Positions 48,148 to 60,280 of a stretch of DNA of 64,000 nucleotides are shown here, in pieces. Made by a program: the position numbers and the translations under genes. Source of the stretch: Haliotis asinina (lineage: Eukaryota > Mollusca > Gastropoda > Lepetellida > Haliotidae); assembly GCF_037392515.1 (NCBI RefSeq), contig NC_090295.1, forward strand, positions 25,646,501 to 25,710,500, written 5' to 3'. Under the pieces are notes generated by a model. That model was not told the DNA's origin, did not search any database, and saw only the letters and a program-made list of their open reading frames with translations. The number at the start of each line of letters is the position of its first letter. The first letter of the stretch is position 1.

Positions 48148-48942
48148 TAATATGACCTTCTAACCTGAAACATCTAACATACCATGTCACATATGTAACA
48201 CGGCACCAGACATGACTTGTAACATGGCACGTAACATCTCATGTAGGTTCTGTAGGCTCATTTTGGTGGATTAATACAACATGCATCGTGTCCTTTTTGG
48301 CCATTAATTTGCGGAATTTGATTTTGAATCATGTAGCACTTATGTAATGCTCGCGTGTATAGTTCTACACGCACAAAACATTCACTTTCTGTTATTCTAG
48401 CGTTTACAGATTGCAAACTGTAAGCATAGCTGTTGAAACCACTTTTCCCCGCAGCGCAAGGGGGAAATTAGTAAGGCGTTTAAACTCCGATTTCGCGGGG
48501 TTTTTTTCATCGCCTTTTTCAGCTTTATAGGTTGAATTTGATGATTTGTTTCGGTAAGTGCATACCGAAAGTTATTAGAATCTCCATAGTTTAACGTTGC
48601 ATGTGACCTTAAAGTCAGTCATCAGTTATCTGAATGTCCGCAAAATGTGTATATCGGTAGAAAGACCGTTGCTTTGACCCCTGTCCATGAATGTATTTTA
48701 TGTATTTCCATGAAATATAATGGTCGATGTCATCTATTACAATGTTTACAAATATGACAATTAAGGCGGATGATGTCAACGGAAAACGGGTTAAACGAAT
48801 AAACGTAAAGATAGGTGGATTCTTCGGGTGTAGTGGATGGCAATTCTATGATCATTGTCATGTTCTACTCCTGCTACTCCTTATTACAAACACACCTCTA
48901 GCGTTGCTCCACAGACACACACAACAACCACATAGTTCTCTG

Positions 48943-48944
<2 letters not shown>
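48148..48944. other. Intergenic, no gene recognised
   Basis: No gene or RNA signal in the 3' flank region of the M13 gene. Confidence 0.4.
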
Positions 48945-49000
<56 letters not shown>

Positions 49001-49004
49001 CACA
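48945..49004 (+). repeat. (CA)n microsatellite
   Basis: A long CA run with a few CG interruptions. Confidence 0.95.
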
Positions 49005-49016
49005 CATCCCCACAGC

Positions 49017-49370
49017 TCACTACAAGTCGTGTAGACGCACACATCTACCGCAGTTCCCTACAAGTCGTGTAGACGCACACATCTACCGCAGTTCCCTACA
49101 AGTCGTGTAGACGCACACATCTACCGCAGTTCCCTACAAGTCGTGTAGACGCACACATCTACCGCAGTTCCCTACAAATCGTGTAGACGCACACATCTAC
49201 CGCAGTTCCCTACAAGTCGTGTAGACACACACATCTACCGCAGTTCCCTACAAGTCGTGTAGACACACACATCTACCACAGTTCCCTACAAGTCGTGTAG
49301 ACACACACATCTACCGCAGTTCCCTACAAGTCGTGTAGACACACACATCCACCACAGTTCCCTACGTATA
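49017..49370 (-). repeat. 38-bp minisatellite beside the M13 stop codon
   Basis: About nine copies of TACAAGTCGTGTAGACGCAC plus ACATCTACCGCAGTTCCC. The part ACACACATCTACCGCAGTTCC resembles the M13 gene end at 49376-49400 (ACACGTTCAACTACCACAGTTCA), where CTA is the inverted stop. Confidence 0.9.
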
Positions 49371-49387
49371 CACACACACACGTTCAA

Positions 49388-52300
49388 CTACCACAGTTCA
49401 CACTTTGTGCGGGGATTCATGTAACTTCCAATCGGGCAGTGGAAAGCGTCGGCAAACTCCACAGAGTTTTGACATGCACCAATGATTCTGTAATCAGAAC
49501 ATGAAAACTTAACGCACGTGTGAAAATTAGGTGAAGGATATAGACCAACATGACAAGAGAAAATTTAATATTAAACACAAAAAGAACTGGCGTACGCTCA
49601 ACATGGGAAATAGCAATACGTGCTTTAACTTAAGAGCACGTTGGTGCTTTGTGTGTACAATGATGCTTGTAGTGGTGGGCGTTACCTGTACATGTTAGGA
49701 CTGTGGACATCCGACCTGATGGCAGCCTCCAGGCCCTGGTCCCTGTAGCTGGCGCACCACGACTGTAAAAACACCATCACAGACTTCAAGACGTGAACAC
49801 ATGGGCGTATTCCATGAAACATCTATCTGACATGATCTATGAGGCCATGAAGTAACTATTTCGGTAGATATGGCTGTTTTTCTCTGTGGCAACAATTACT
49901 TTCCATCACATTTGATATATTGTGTTTCGTGTTGTTATAGACGAAAACTGCCTAAGGTTGTATGCGATGGGCACAGAAATACATCTTTTCCTCGAGAAAA
50001 AGATGATCATATTTCCCGCTCTACCTAATATGATTAATGTTCCGTTAGGAGATGTCCATTACGGAGTCGCGTTATCTGATCCACGTGATTAGTCTCATTA
50101 AGCGGAAACATTGTGACATCTCAGTTACACCATTCTTGATTTATGGATGAATTCCCGGCTACTGAGAACATCGTTAGTTTGGCATACAGATTATTCTATG
50201 TGCGACATTCAAGAAGAGCTGCACATGTTACCTGAGCATAGCTGATAAAAAACACCTGGTCCTGGCTGAGACCGAGGAAAGGCAGCAGGGGCTCATCTTC
50301 CTGGAGATCCCGGACAAGATTGCGATATGCCTGCGTCAGAAAAATGTGTTTTTATTGCATTGGTTCCGATATTGCTACATGTCAGTGTCTAACATATTTC
50401 CGAAACAAACAAGGCGCAGGGAGTTAATCGCGCTGTAATGAAGTTGTCAACGTAATTGTCTTCATTTTCAGTGGTCACAGAACATTATTGCAAGACAAAG
50501 AGGGGTGGGAGGCTGAACACCCCTGGACCCCAACTCTGGATCCGCCTATGTCATCATAAGTCACTGAGCACATCCGTCTTGACATCCATGTTTTGTGGAC
50601 ACACCTCGTGCATGACGTTCAACACACATTCAGCCCAGCTTTTCACTGGGACATAGGTCCTAAAAGGCCGGCAGCTGTCCATTATGAGGAAATGTGGGGA
50701 TCAACCATTTAACCATAGATAGCTGGGGGTCGGGGATGTTTGTGGCATGTTATCGTTAAGCCAGCGCTTCCTGTAGGTCACAAGCTAAAGGGCGACGGGC
50801 GTGGAAGCTTGGAAGCATGTTTAACATACCACGCTTTAATTCAGTATTTTCGGGAACAGATTTTACGCAGGAAATCATCCTCAACGCCAACCTGACAACG
50901 ACAATAGAGTGAGTGAGTGAGTATGGTTTTACGCCGCTTTAATAGTTCAGCAATATCAAGACACCATAAATGGGCCTCACACATAGGGAATCGAACCCGA
51001 GTCTTTGTCGTGCCCATCAAAACTTACACCACTGGGCCACCCCACAGCCCCCACCAATCTCTACAGAGAATGACCGCGACTGAAATGGCTAATTAATTGT
51101 GAGGCTGGTAGATCGTATCACCAACTACTGACATGTCGCCATCCCAGAGCTGAAATATTGATGACCGAGCCATACATTCACTGACTTGTCAACCTTGGTC
51201 GTTTTAATCTCACCTACCCGATAGGCCTGCTTTACTCCGCTACAGTCGGCGATGTTTTCACCTTGTGTGTTGATTCCGTTCACCTACAAGACACACATAA
51301 GTTGCATATTCTTCCGCAGTCTCAGCCAACAAATATCTTTAAAATTTAAAACGTTAAGTATTTTTTGTTCAGGCTTTCCACTTACCAACATGTTGACTGA
51401 AGCCACGTGGAACTTAGAGTATTGGTCAATGAAGCATTGAGCTTTCTCTTTAAAGGCTTTAACGACGTCAGCGCTCCACCACTCTGCCAGGTTGCCATTC
51501 TGGTCGAAAAGCCGACCTTAGGAATATATAACCCTCAGTCAGTCATTTCACAATATCAGAGGGGATAACATCATACGGCGGACTGCCAAAATACATATGA
51601 AAATGAGCATTTAAGATTGCGGGTTAAGAGTGGACAGCATGCTTCTCCTACGGCAGGGGCGACCCCCATACTCAGCAATTGCGACACACATGAGATTGGG
51701 AAAATGCCTAGACCAGGAAGCTGTGTCGTCCTACCTACGTCGTCGAAGCCGTGTGTCAACTCATGTCCAAGTACACTTGTCACAAAGGCCCCGTAGTTCA
51801 CATACCTGAAACAGTGGCAGCAACTTTCACCCGCAGAACATCATCAGGGAAGAGGTTCACAATGAAAAAACAGAGAGTATAGAACCGATGTGCCTCAATT
51901 CACTGAAGAAAACGACTTATAAAAGCTGCAAACCTAGTTACATATTTATTTGGGCGAACATCCAACTTCCGGTGAATTACAAGTTGAGACAATCCCCAGT
52001 TCTGCTAGGTATGATCAGGGACCTGTCCCTCAAAGAGATCTTAACACTACTACTGGTGAAGTTATAGCTGTAACGGCCACCCAAGTGTGATGCAATTCAT
52101 ACAATTAATGAAGATTCCCTTTCAATCGACATGACATAAATATTGAGACATAATGCCTCTTGCTAAGAACATACAGCAATCTGAGGAAGATGAAGAAGGA
52201 TGAGGCCTACCAGGAGAGGAAACTTACTGTGGGAGACCCGGGGAGTAGAGTGGGGGCTGTAGCAGGGCAGCCATCAGGACTGAAATATGAACAACACACA

Positions 52301-55300
52301 GTTATAGGCAGCATCTAACACAATTGCCATGACAACCTGTAAGCATGCACAACTCCAGTCATTGACACTTGCCGTGCTGGGAATGGGACAAGGACTGGGA
52401 CGCAGAATATCTGCACGGCGGTAGGGAAGACATGGTGTCCTGTCCAGGAACTTGAGGTGGTTGAGTGTATATGGTAATTCCAGGTAGCAGGACTTCATAG
52501 TACCAGCAAGTATAGCTCTGTACCCAAAGACCATCTTTGTATGTATGTACTCTAAGTCTAGCATGCTTATCCAATATCAACACATCACCTATGATCTCCA
52601 TGTAGCTTGTTAATTTAATTATGCTCTTCTTTCAATAGTGTAATACTGATTTACATAAATTATTTTCAAATACATGTATACGACATCTGATGTCATTTAG
52701 CAGTATATACAATTGCGGTTCTGGACCGCAGAGGTGCAGCAGGGCCTCGGAGCCTGCAAACGGCCACCTCAGCCCCCTCAGCCACGAAAAAAAAAAGTAA
52801 AAAAAGGTTTTGCGCAACCCTAGTTCCGGAAGACAAAGTGTGTCTCTACAAAATCCACTGGTGTAAGTGCACTCCAATTAGAGATATTGCGGGTGTATGG
52901 AAAAAATGCCAGGAAAAAAGCTACGATGTGAATTCTATGCCGAGATCCGACTGGGTCGTTTGTCCTTTGGGAAACAAAGAGGAAATACCACATATCGCAG
53001 CCCAGATATACGAGAATCCGGAGTATGTATAGAGTCAGAAACAAAGACAACTTCTGACATGGCCGAAATGTTCGAGTCCCTGCCGTCTCCGCGTCTTGCT
53101 TTCCGACCGAGAGAAACAAATCCTGGAGTGGTCGGGCCACACCTTCTACAGGCTATACCAGATCCTCCGCCATTTTCTCGAATCCTATTTTCTGTGCTTT
53201 CGTGAGTCCCCATATGAGGGCAAAATAAACTGGAAGCTGTCTAAACTGGCACTCATTGGGACTGAAGAAATAATCTGTTTTAGACAATGTGCCGGATTGC
53301 AGATCTGATGACAAATGTACAAACCATGGATGTGGCTGAGCTTCTATGACAGTGTTGACAACCTGCCGGATAGGACAGATGTCAGTTCTGACAGCTTCCA
53401 CTGTTGTCAATTTCATCTTCATGCCCAACCAATTTCGACCCGCAGCGGGCAAACACCGAATCGTTCTTGACGCGACTGCTGTCCGACGACTACACACCCC
53501 AGGAACGCATTCCGCTCGAGGTTCACGAACTCGTGATTGATGGCTGTTTCTCGAAAACAGGGAACCTGAACGACAACGACTGGCTCCTGTGGTACTTTTC
53601 AGTCAAGCACCTCAGCAAACAGGCGGACAAATGTACATGGGAGAAGAAAGATTCTTGTTCCTTCCGGCAGCTAGCGGGGAAAGCAGTGCAACAGTAGTAT
53701 TCGGCATAAACAGTGGCCCAACTACGCGGACCCAAGGGTATGGGTAGCCCCGTGCAACGAACACCGAAAAGCCGCAGACGTTCCGGGAGAAATCTATGCG
53801 TGTTTGTCGTAGTCAGGTGCGAAGGCAAGAACCGACTGTTGCTGCTACTCGATTTGTTGAATGGTGGAGAAACGGTTCCAGTCTACGGCTACCAGATACG
53901 AGAAACGATTCAAGACGCCGGCGGAATAGCACGCCTCTCGTGGGTGGACCGTTCGTGTGCAGATTGTTTTTGTTTTTTTGCTCTCAATTTGTCCACAGCA
54001 ACTTGACATGTTTCTGTTCATTTGCAGGTCACATATCAAGTCACATAGATTGCCCGTGTAATGGATTGTTGACGTTAGATGATTCCTCTACCCGGAAATG
54101 TTTCAACTAAACACGTTTCTCTCTCCTTCCTCCTGTGAGGACGTCCTTTACGTGTCAAGGAATGAGTTATCGAGTGTTTCTGACTATACCCACTGAAATA
54201 TTTACTGGAAGTCCAGCTGCATCTCGGCAAGGTTGAAATCCTGGGCTTTGGGCAGTCAGGTGGATACATCAGACGGGTACATTGGAGATCGCAATAGTGT
54301 AAGTCCTATCAAAAGCACTAAGGTGTGTTGAAGGTTGTACGAGCACATAAAGTGCAGTAGATGTGCACACTAGCTATAGACATCTTTCGTGCATGAAAAA
54401 GAGACACCTTGAGGGCCAGTCTCAAGTTAGAAGCCCATGTGTAACAGAACGTCTGCCAGGGACGCGAGCGTGGGCAGTTCACACACAGCACATTAACATC
54501 TATGAATATAACATAATACTAGTTTTACCCAGTTACACTCTATTGTTTCTAGAATAAACTTTTTAGTTAACTCGGGAAGTCTTTACATAAAAGATACATA
54601 ATACCCCAACATTTCAAATATGCCTTACTACATAAATCTTAACATGACAGCCCACAAGAGGTCTTACTAGCATTATCCATTCGACCCAGTTGTTGCCAGT
54701 TCAATAGATCGATTCCACTGTTTGCAAAATAGTGATGTTCCGCCATTAAACATTAAACCGAATTAAACACTCAAAGACTAATGTTTTCTTTAAGGCACCT
54801 TGTGACTGTTTAAAAATACATGTAGTCAGAAATACAGGTCTACGCGATTTTCGTGTTGTTAACTCTCACCCATTTCATTGCTGGACGGGTTGTAGTAGGC
54901 ATTTACCGTCGAGGGAGACATCATCCATCTGAAAATGATGCAAAATTTTCATGTTACCATATGTGAGTGTGGTTTTACGCGTCCGCGGCGGTAATCCGGC
55001 AATATAACTGTGGTAGATAGCGGATACTCGCACGTGGGGAATCGAACACGGCCTTTGGGTTAGCGCTTCACTCACAAACTGTCACTGTCAGTGACAGTCG
55101 GATCCTGAGAAGGTCAGTGGACACAAATCTTCACAACGGTTTGCTGCAACTTACACATATGGACCTTTTGTTCCCCCTAGGGTTAAAAGGTCCAGTTGAC
55201 ATGAATGGACAATTTGGTATTCCAAGAAATATACATGCAGACATAGGTAACAACAACTTGAAAGAAGAAAATGTTTAATAATTAGTCAATATGAACAGCA

Positions 55301-58300
55301 TCCATTATACGTTAGTCCGAATTATTTCCATTTCGGCTTGACAAATTGCCACTGTTTATTGAAAATGGTCCGGTATTGAGTGAGTCGGTAATGATTCAAT
55401 TCCTTTGGTAGGTAAAGCAATGTACAAATGGGATTGTGTATATTAGAACCAGAAACATTGTCCGGGCTCAGACACGTAAATAAAGTAAACATGGCCAGCT
55501 CTCCGGCTGCAGCTCTTGATTGGCTGGTGTACTCTCCAGTCTTCTGTCATAAATAGTCGGGGCTGAGTCCTGATTTCTGCTGACCAGTTGCCTGGCCTTG
55601 TCCGCTGACCAACCGACGACGAACAGCCACGATGAACGCCTTACTTATGATTATAATGGTTAACTAGATTAACTAGTCACTAGATGAATATATATCTAGC
55701 TGAACGTGTATGTAGCAGACCCATCACCTGGAAATGGATCCCGAAGGCCTCTCTAGTGACCCTCGTCACCCATAATTAACATGAGTGTAAAGAAAGAACT
55801 GGTCAGAATTGAGCTAAATAATATCATAAACCTTCTCCATGTTCATTTGAATGACGAGAGAGTCTGGTTTTACGGCGCTATTAGCAATATTCCAGCAATA
55901 TCACGGCAGGGAACACCAGAAATGGGCTTCATACAATGTACCTATAAGTGAGTAATCGAACGCTTAAAGCACTAAGCTACCCCACTGTGCCCCATGATCA
56001 TAACAACTTTCTCTCAAAAAGATACTTGCTTCTACCAGGGATAATCTACACCTGTCCGAGTCTCCCTGCCTCTACGATTCCACGAACACGTGGTCATAGA
56101 TTACTTTCAAATAGTGGTGACACAAGGTGGCCATATTTAGAGTGATTCAATATACAACAACCCTCCTCAGATGCAGGGAACACCATAGAATGTTCTAGCA
56201 ACACATATGTGTGAATGGATGTAAGATGTTACTGTTGCATCTTATCTCACATTAACAGAGAGTCAGTATTGTGTGTAACGATCAGTACGCCCTACAGGAC
56301 CTGGTAGCAAGTTACCACTAGGCTGGCAGGATCACTGTTACTGAGACTGAATGTTACCATCATTGTATTATTGCTTCAATCTCTGATACCATACTGCCAC
56401 TGAATTCCAATAGCCACTCTTAGCCACATTTTGTTGTCTGCAGTGGTGCCTCAGACGGAAGTTGAAATGAAGAATGGACCGTTATTGCATCCAACGTCTT
56501 TGCTGGTTGTTGGTTCCCCACTTATATCTCTTACGACCTGATACCCAGTTAACTCTGAAGTTTCAAGTCGGTATCAGCAGCCGGTCTCGCTGGCCGTGAT
56601 ACAATCCTCCTCCGTCACCCACTGTGCAGCATGTACTTACAATGACTTATCTGTCGGTTTCATCAGTTTCCGCCATTCCATGAATGTTCGCATCCTCTTC
56701 CCAGACACAACATTGTGGAAGTATTCTCCATCCTCGACCTCAAACTGTGGATGGGAGAACAACAACACTAAAAGACTCACATGCATTTCTCAATACTTCA
56801 GTTGTTTGATATGCTCCTAGTATGCCTTCTTAACGTGTATCACATACGAAATGTGCTTATTTTAGCTCACGAATGTGCTTATTGAATGGGATATTTAGTG
56901 TATCACACATTGGGTGTCACAGATGTGCCGTACAGCGTATCACGTATCACACGAGCAATGTGTTTCTTATATACCATGCATGTGCAGTCTGTGTATCACT
57001 TGTGGCTGAATTAGTGTATCACATGATGTGACATTCACTGTGTATCACATATCGATGTGTCTTTAGCTGATGCATTACAATCACTTTATCATTTCATGGC
57101 TCATGGTATATTACAAATGAAGTATATTAACATTATTCATAGCTAGTTTAAAACATAAACGTACATTAACTTCGTTACAAACATCATCCTTCATCTAGTT
57201 GATGACATAAGGTGATGCTGGGTTTACCAAACTGGCGATTTTAGACAATCAAATAACGCGTGGCATAGATTCGATCAACTATAAGTTCTTGCATTAGATG
57301 TGTTATATTATTCTGATTACTTCGTTTTATACCCGTGAAGAGGGAGATTTTGAGCTACCTACTGGATACATGTTGTCCAGGTATGTGTTGTTGTAAATCT
57401 CATCGGGATATCCGATCTTGCTCGTCATGCTTGCTAGCTGCAAAAAATACATCCAAATATTCTTTGTGAAAATGTGAAAACAGTGGCTCCACGTCCACTG
57501 TCCCGAGCAACGTACTAATGTCTTTGAAGAACCATATGCTTAATAGTTTACGTTCGTCTCGAAGACCCGAATGATAATATGTAATAGCATACATCAGTGA
57601 GTAAGTTTAGTTTTACACTGCACTCAACAATATTCCAGCTGTATGGCTGTAAATAATAGAGTCTGCATCAGACAATACAGTGATCAACACCATGAACATC
57701 GATCTACGAAACTGGGATAAGATAACTTGTCAACCAAGTCAGCGAGTCTGAGCCCCTCCGCTACCTTCCACCCCCATCCCGTTAATCGTCTGTTACGACA
57801 AGCATGGGGTACTGAAGGCCGATTTCAACCCATTATATATCAGTTATCATTTTCAGCACAAATAATGTATTATGATATTTGGTGCAAGTTGTCATTCGTA
57901 ACTTACCTTGTCCCTTGCTACGTTTTTCGTCTGTTCGTCCATCCACATAATGTCTTCTAGTTTCTGTATGAAGGCAGCTTTAACGTGTAGAATAGCGGCG
58001 GCCACCTGTAGCGTGTATATTGTCAGTTGTAGCGTGTTATGTTGTCAGTTGTAGCGTGTATATTGTCAGTTGTAACGTGTATATTGTCAGTTGGGGGTGA
58101 TTCGCACACTAACGTTAGGAATATTCAAAATGCATTTGACCATACAGGAAGAGTTTAACTGCTACAAAAAGTAGCACACATTCTGCACGATATAAGAACA
58201 GTTGTTCACAAGACTGAATGGAGAAGACACGCGTGATTGGGTTTATAAACAAGCAATAAACTAGGATAACGCAAATCTGTGGTCACAACGTACATCTTCC

Positions 58301-60280
58301 TTCGACTTGGGCAGAAAGTGTTTTTGTATAAACATCCTTCCAACTACATAGGGCATAAAACCATCAACGACTTGCAGACAAAACCGCCATCGGGGAGGAA
58401 GTGACGTCACACCGGTGAGGACCTGCACACGGAATATGTTATATCATTTTATATAAACTGTATATTCCCCTGCATCATGTTTTATACCGTGGCTGAATTA
58501 ATAAGTCAACCTGGACATGAACAGAGATACTAAGATCCAATCTATGATTTTACACAAACACGTTTATAGATTATCTCAGTTATATAGAACAAAGTGACTT
58601 TCTTCATTTTCAGAAACTGCAGTATCTACACGTCAAAAGGAAAGCAGACATCCACAGGCTAGTTTGGAAATACTGGTTCCAGGTTTTGCATGGCAGACGT
58701 ACGGACAAAACTTTCTCAGTGAACATGTGCAATGTATTTTGGGTAATGGATACGAACCTCTTTGAATTCCTTTTCATAAGTTTGGAAAATCTGCGGTAGA
58801 GCCGGCATCTGTTTGCGAATAAATCTCCACACAACATAATTCTGGATCACTCTGAAATAAAGAAGATGATGAACATGAGGAGACCATACTTGTCAGCAAG
58901 GCTGTATGTACTATTATTCCAATAACTTGATCAACGACTGATACATGTACGCTGACATGGGCAAGAAACAATGTTCCACTAGTCTCTGAATGTGATCATC
59001 ACCCCTTCGGTAACTACTAAATCCTAGCTTTGGAATAAATCTAGTTTGTTACCATGTATATACAAGAGTATGTTGGATAAGGACCTTCGCTTGATTGAGA
59101 GGGAATTGTACTGCACAGTCATGTTCAAATATAAGCTGTGAGTCTTCAACAAAGGCTGTTAGGAACACGTGGAATACAGATCCATTACCCAAGTCAGTTG
59201 CAAACATTACCTGTGTGGTGTATTTTGCAGCAAAGGACCCAGCTGTTGGAAGTAACTCTGAGCAAAGTCTATTACAACGTCCCTGTTTCTGATAATAACT
59301 CCAGCACTGCCCGCCGCCAGTTGTAAAAGTGACAGCCAGTTGATCTGAGCAGAAATATGTATAAGACTGTACTATGTTTACCTCCGTTGCATAAGGCATC
59401 GCCATAAGGTTATAAAACATTAAGTCCAACATTTTTGCATGCAATAGAGGGCAAAGGGTTCACAGACCACAGTGAAATATTTACCCGGATACGTTCCATA
59501 TCAGTAATGACCTTTGTCATCTGTATGCGTAGGTATTATGGCAAGCGTGTGTGTGTGGTGTGTGTGTATGTGTGTGTATGTGTGTATGTGTGTGTTAGTC
59601 CTTTCTATTGTGTAATATAAATATTCGATTTATCAATGAAAAAAACATGTGTGTATTAAAGATTCGTTGTGTTTATGGGTGAGTTAATGGAAGAATGTAC
59701 ATGTACATGTATCAGGTACAAGGAAGTATTTGCTGTCTTGGAAACCTACTTACCACTGGGTATAATTTCGACATTTCCCCTACAGTCCTCTTGGTGTATA
59801 ATGCATTATAATCTCGCCTCAGTTCCATTGGTGTTGTTATCTAAAATACAGTTGTTTGCCTTTCACGTGAAATGCCAATAGCGCATGGATGTTATTTAGA
59901 TATATACAAAAGTCCCAATGCTATATACAGAATTCTCAAAGATATATGCAGAATTCTCAAAGATATATACAGAATTCGCAAAGATATTTACAGAATTCTA
60001 AAAGATAGATGCACAATAAACATAATTTCCAAAGATAAAAACAAAATTCTCTAGAATATCAGAGAACTACAGTATGTCAGAATCTCTGGTAAGTACTTAC
60101 ATTAGCCAAAATAATCTCGAAGTCTATCAAGTCGTCAACATCAGCATCAATGGTGGTTTGATCAGCCCCTAACTCAGTGGCAACATCCCTGATGAACTGC
60201 TTGTAAGCCACCATGTACTTGTCCTGTACACCCTTCAAGTAATAGCCGCGGTTGGGCAGTCCCAACCACGTTTGGTCCAG
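49388..60280 (-). CDS. M13 (neprilysin/ECE-like) metallopeptidase, 3' 16 exons
   Basis: Exons 5' to 3' are 60101-60280, 59754-59840, 59211-59344, 58758-58851, 58294-58422, 57907-58005, 57363-57437, 56641-56744, 54870-54928, 52228-52279, 51735-51805, 51386-51516, 51218-51283, 50232-50330, 49686-49762 and 49388-49487. Phases fit, and 1557 bases give 518 residues plus stop, about the C-terminal 70% of a usual 700-780-residue enzyme. Marks are [24 protein letters not shown]-like [28 protein letters not shown], the zinc site [21 protein letters not shown] (third zinc ligand), [10 protein letters not shown] (catalytic His, Arg) and terminal KCELW. M13 enzymes are type II membrane ectopeptidases that cut peptide hormones. 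The membrane anchor and first conserved Cys region were not seen up to 64000. CSG follows GENIAD where NGG is usual. Confidence 0.9.
50907..51050 (-). repeat. tRNA-derived SINE (family B)
   Basis: GTGAGTGAGTGAGTATGG is followed by TTTTACGCCGC, then GGGAATCGAACCCGAGTC and CACTGGGCCACCCCAC. It lies in an M13 gene intron. Confidence 0.85.
52720..54280 (+). other. Unidentified coding-like stretch in an M13 intron
   Basis: It lies in the intron between exons 54870-54928 and 52228-52279, on the opposite strand. Frames 52838-53032 (Cys/Trp-rich), 53404-53697 and 53713-54006 have non-repetitive, protein-like composition, for example [19 protein letters not shown] and [18 protein letters not shown]. 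Stops and frame changes separate them. I do not recognise the family; a decayed mobile-element gene is the likeliest explanation. Confidence 0.3.
54960..55085 (-). repeat. tRNA-derived SINE (family B), diverged
   Basis: GTGAGTGTGGTTTTACGCG then CACGTGGGGAATCGAACACG. It lies in an M13 gene intron. Confidence 0.7.
55855..55995 (-). repeat. tRNA-derived SINE (family B)
   Basis: GGTTTTACGGCGCTATTAGC, then TCCAGCAATATCACGGCAGG and AGCACTAAGCTACCCCACTG. It lies in an M13 gene intron. Confidence 0.75.
57596..57830 (-). repeat. SINE (family A)
   Basis: GTGAGTAAGTTTAGTTTTAC and CAACAATATTCCAGCTGTAT, with the core GAACATCGATCTACGAAACT. It lies in an M13 gene intron. Confidence 0.8.
58006..58100 (-). 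repeat. 21-23-bp tandem repeat ending at an M13 splice acceptor
   Basis: About four copies of TGTAGCGTGTATATTGTCAG on the plus strand. The acceptor of exon 57907-58005 (minus strand CGCTACAG|GTGGCC) is formed by the first copy. Confidence 0.85.
59540..59597 (+). repeat. (GT)n-rich simple repeat
   Basis: TG dinucleotides with TATG interruptions in an M13 gene intron. Confidence 0.9.
59900..60030 (+). repeat. 21-bp tandem repeat
   Basis: About six copies of AGATATATACAGAATTCTCAA between M13 exons 59754-59840 and 60101-60280. Confidence 0.9.

Noticed and set aside
47782-48190. Four overlapping frames of over 100 codons
   Set aside because: Products of the 30-bp repeat period. No protein-like composition.
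48727-49110. 127-codon frame with a Thr-His run
   Set aside because: Driven by the CA microsatellite and the start of the 38-bp array.
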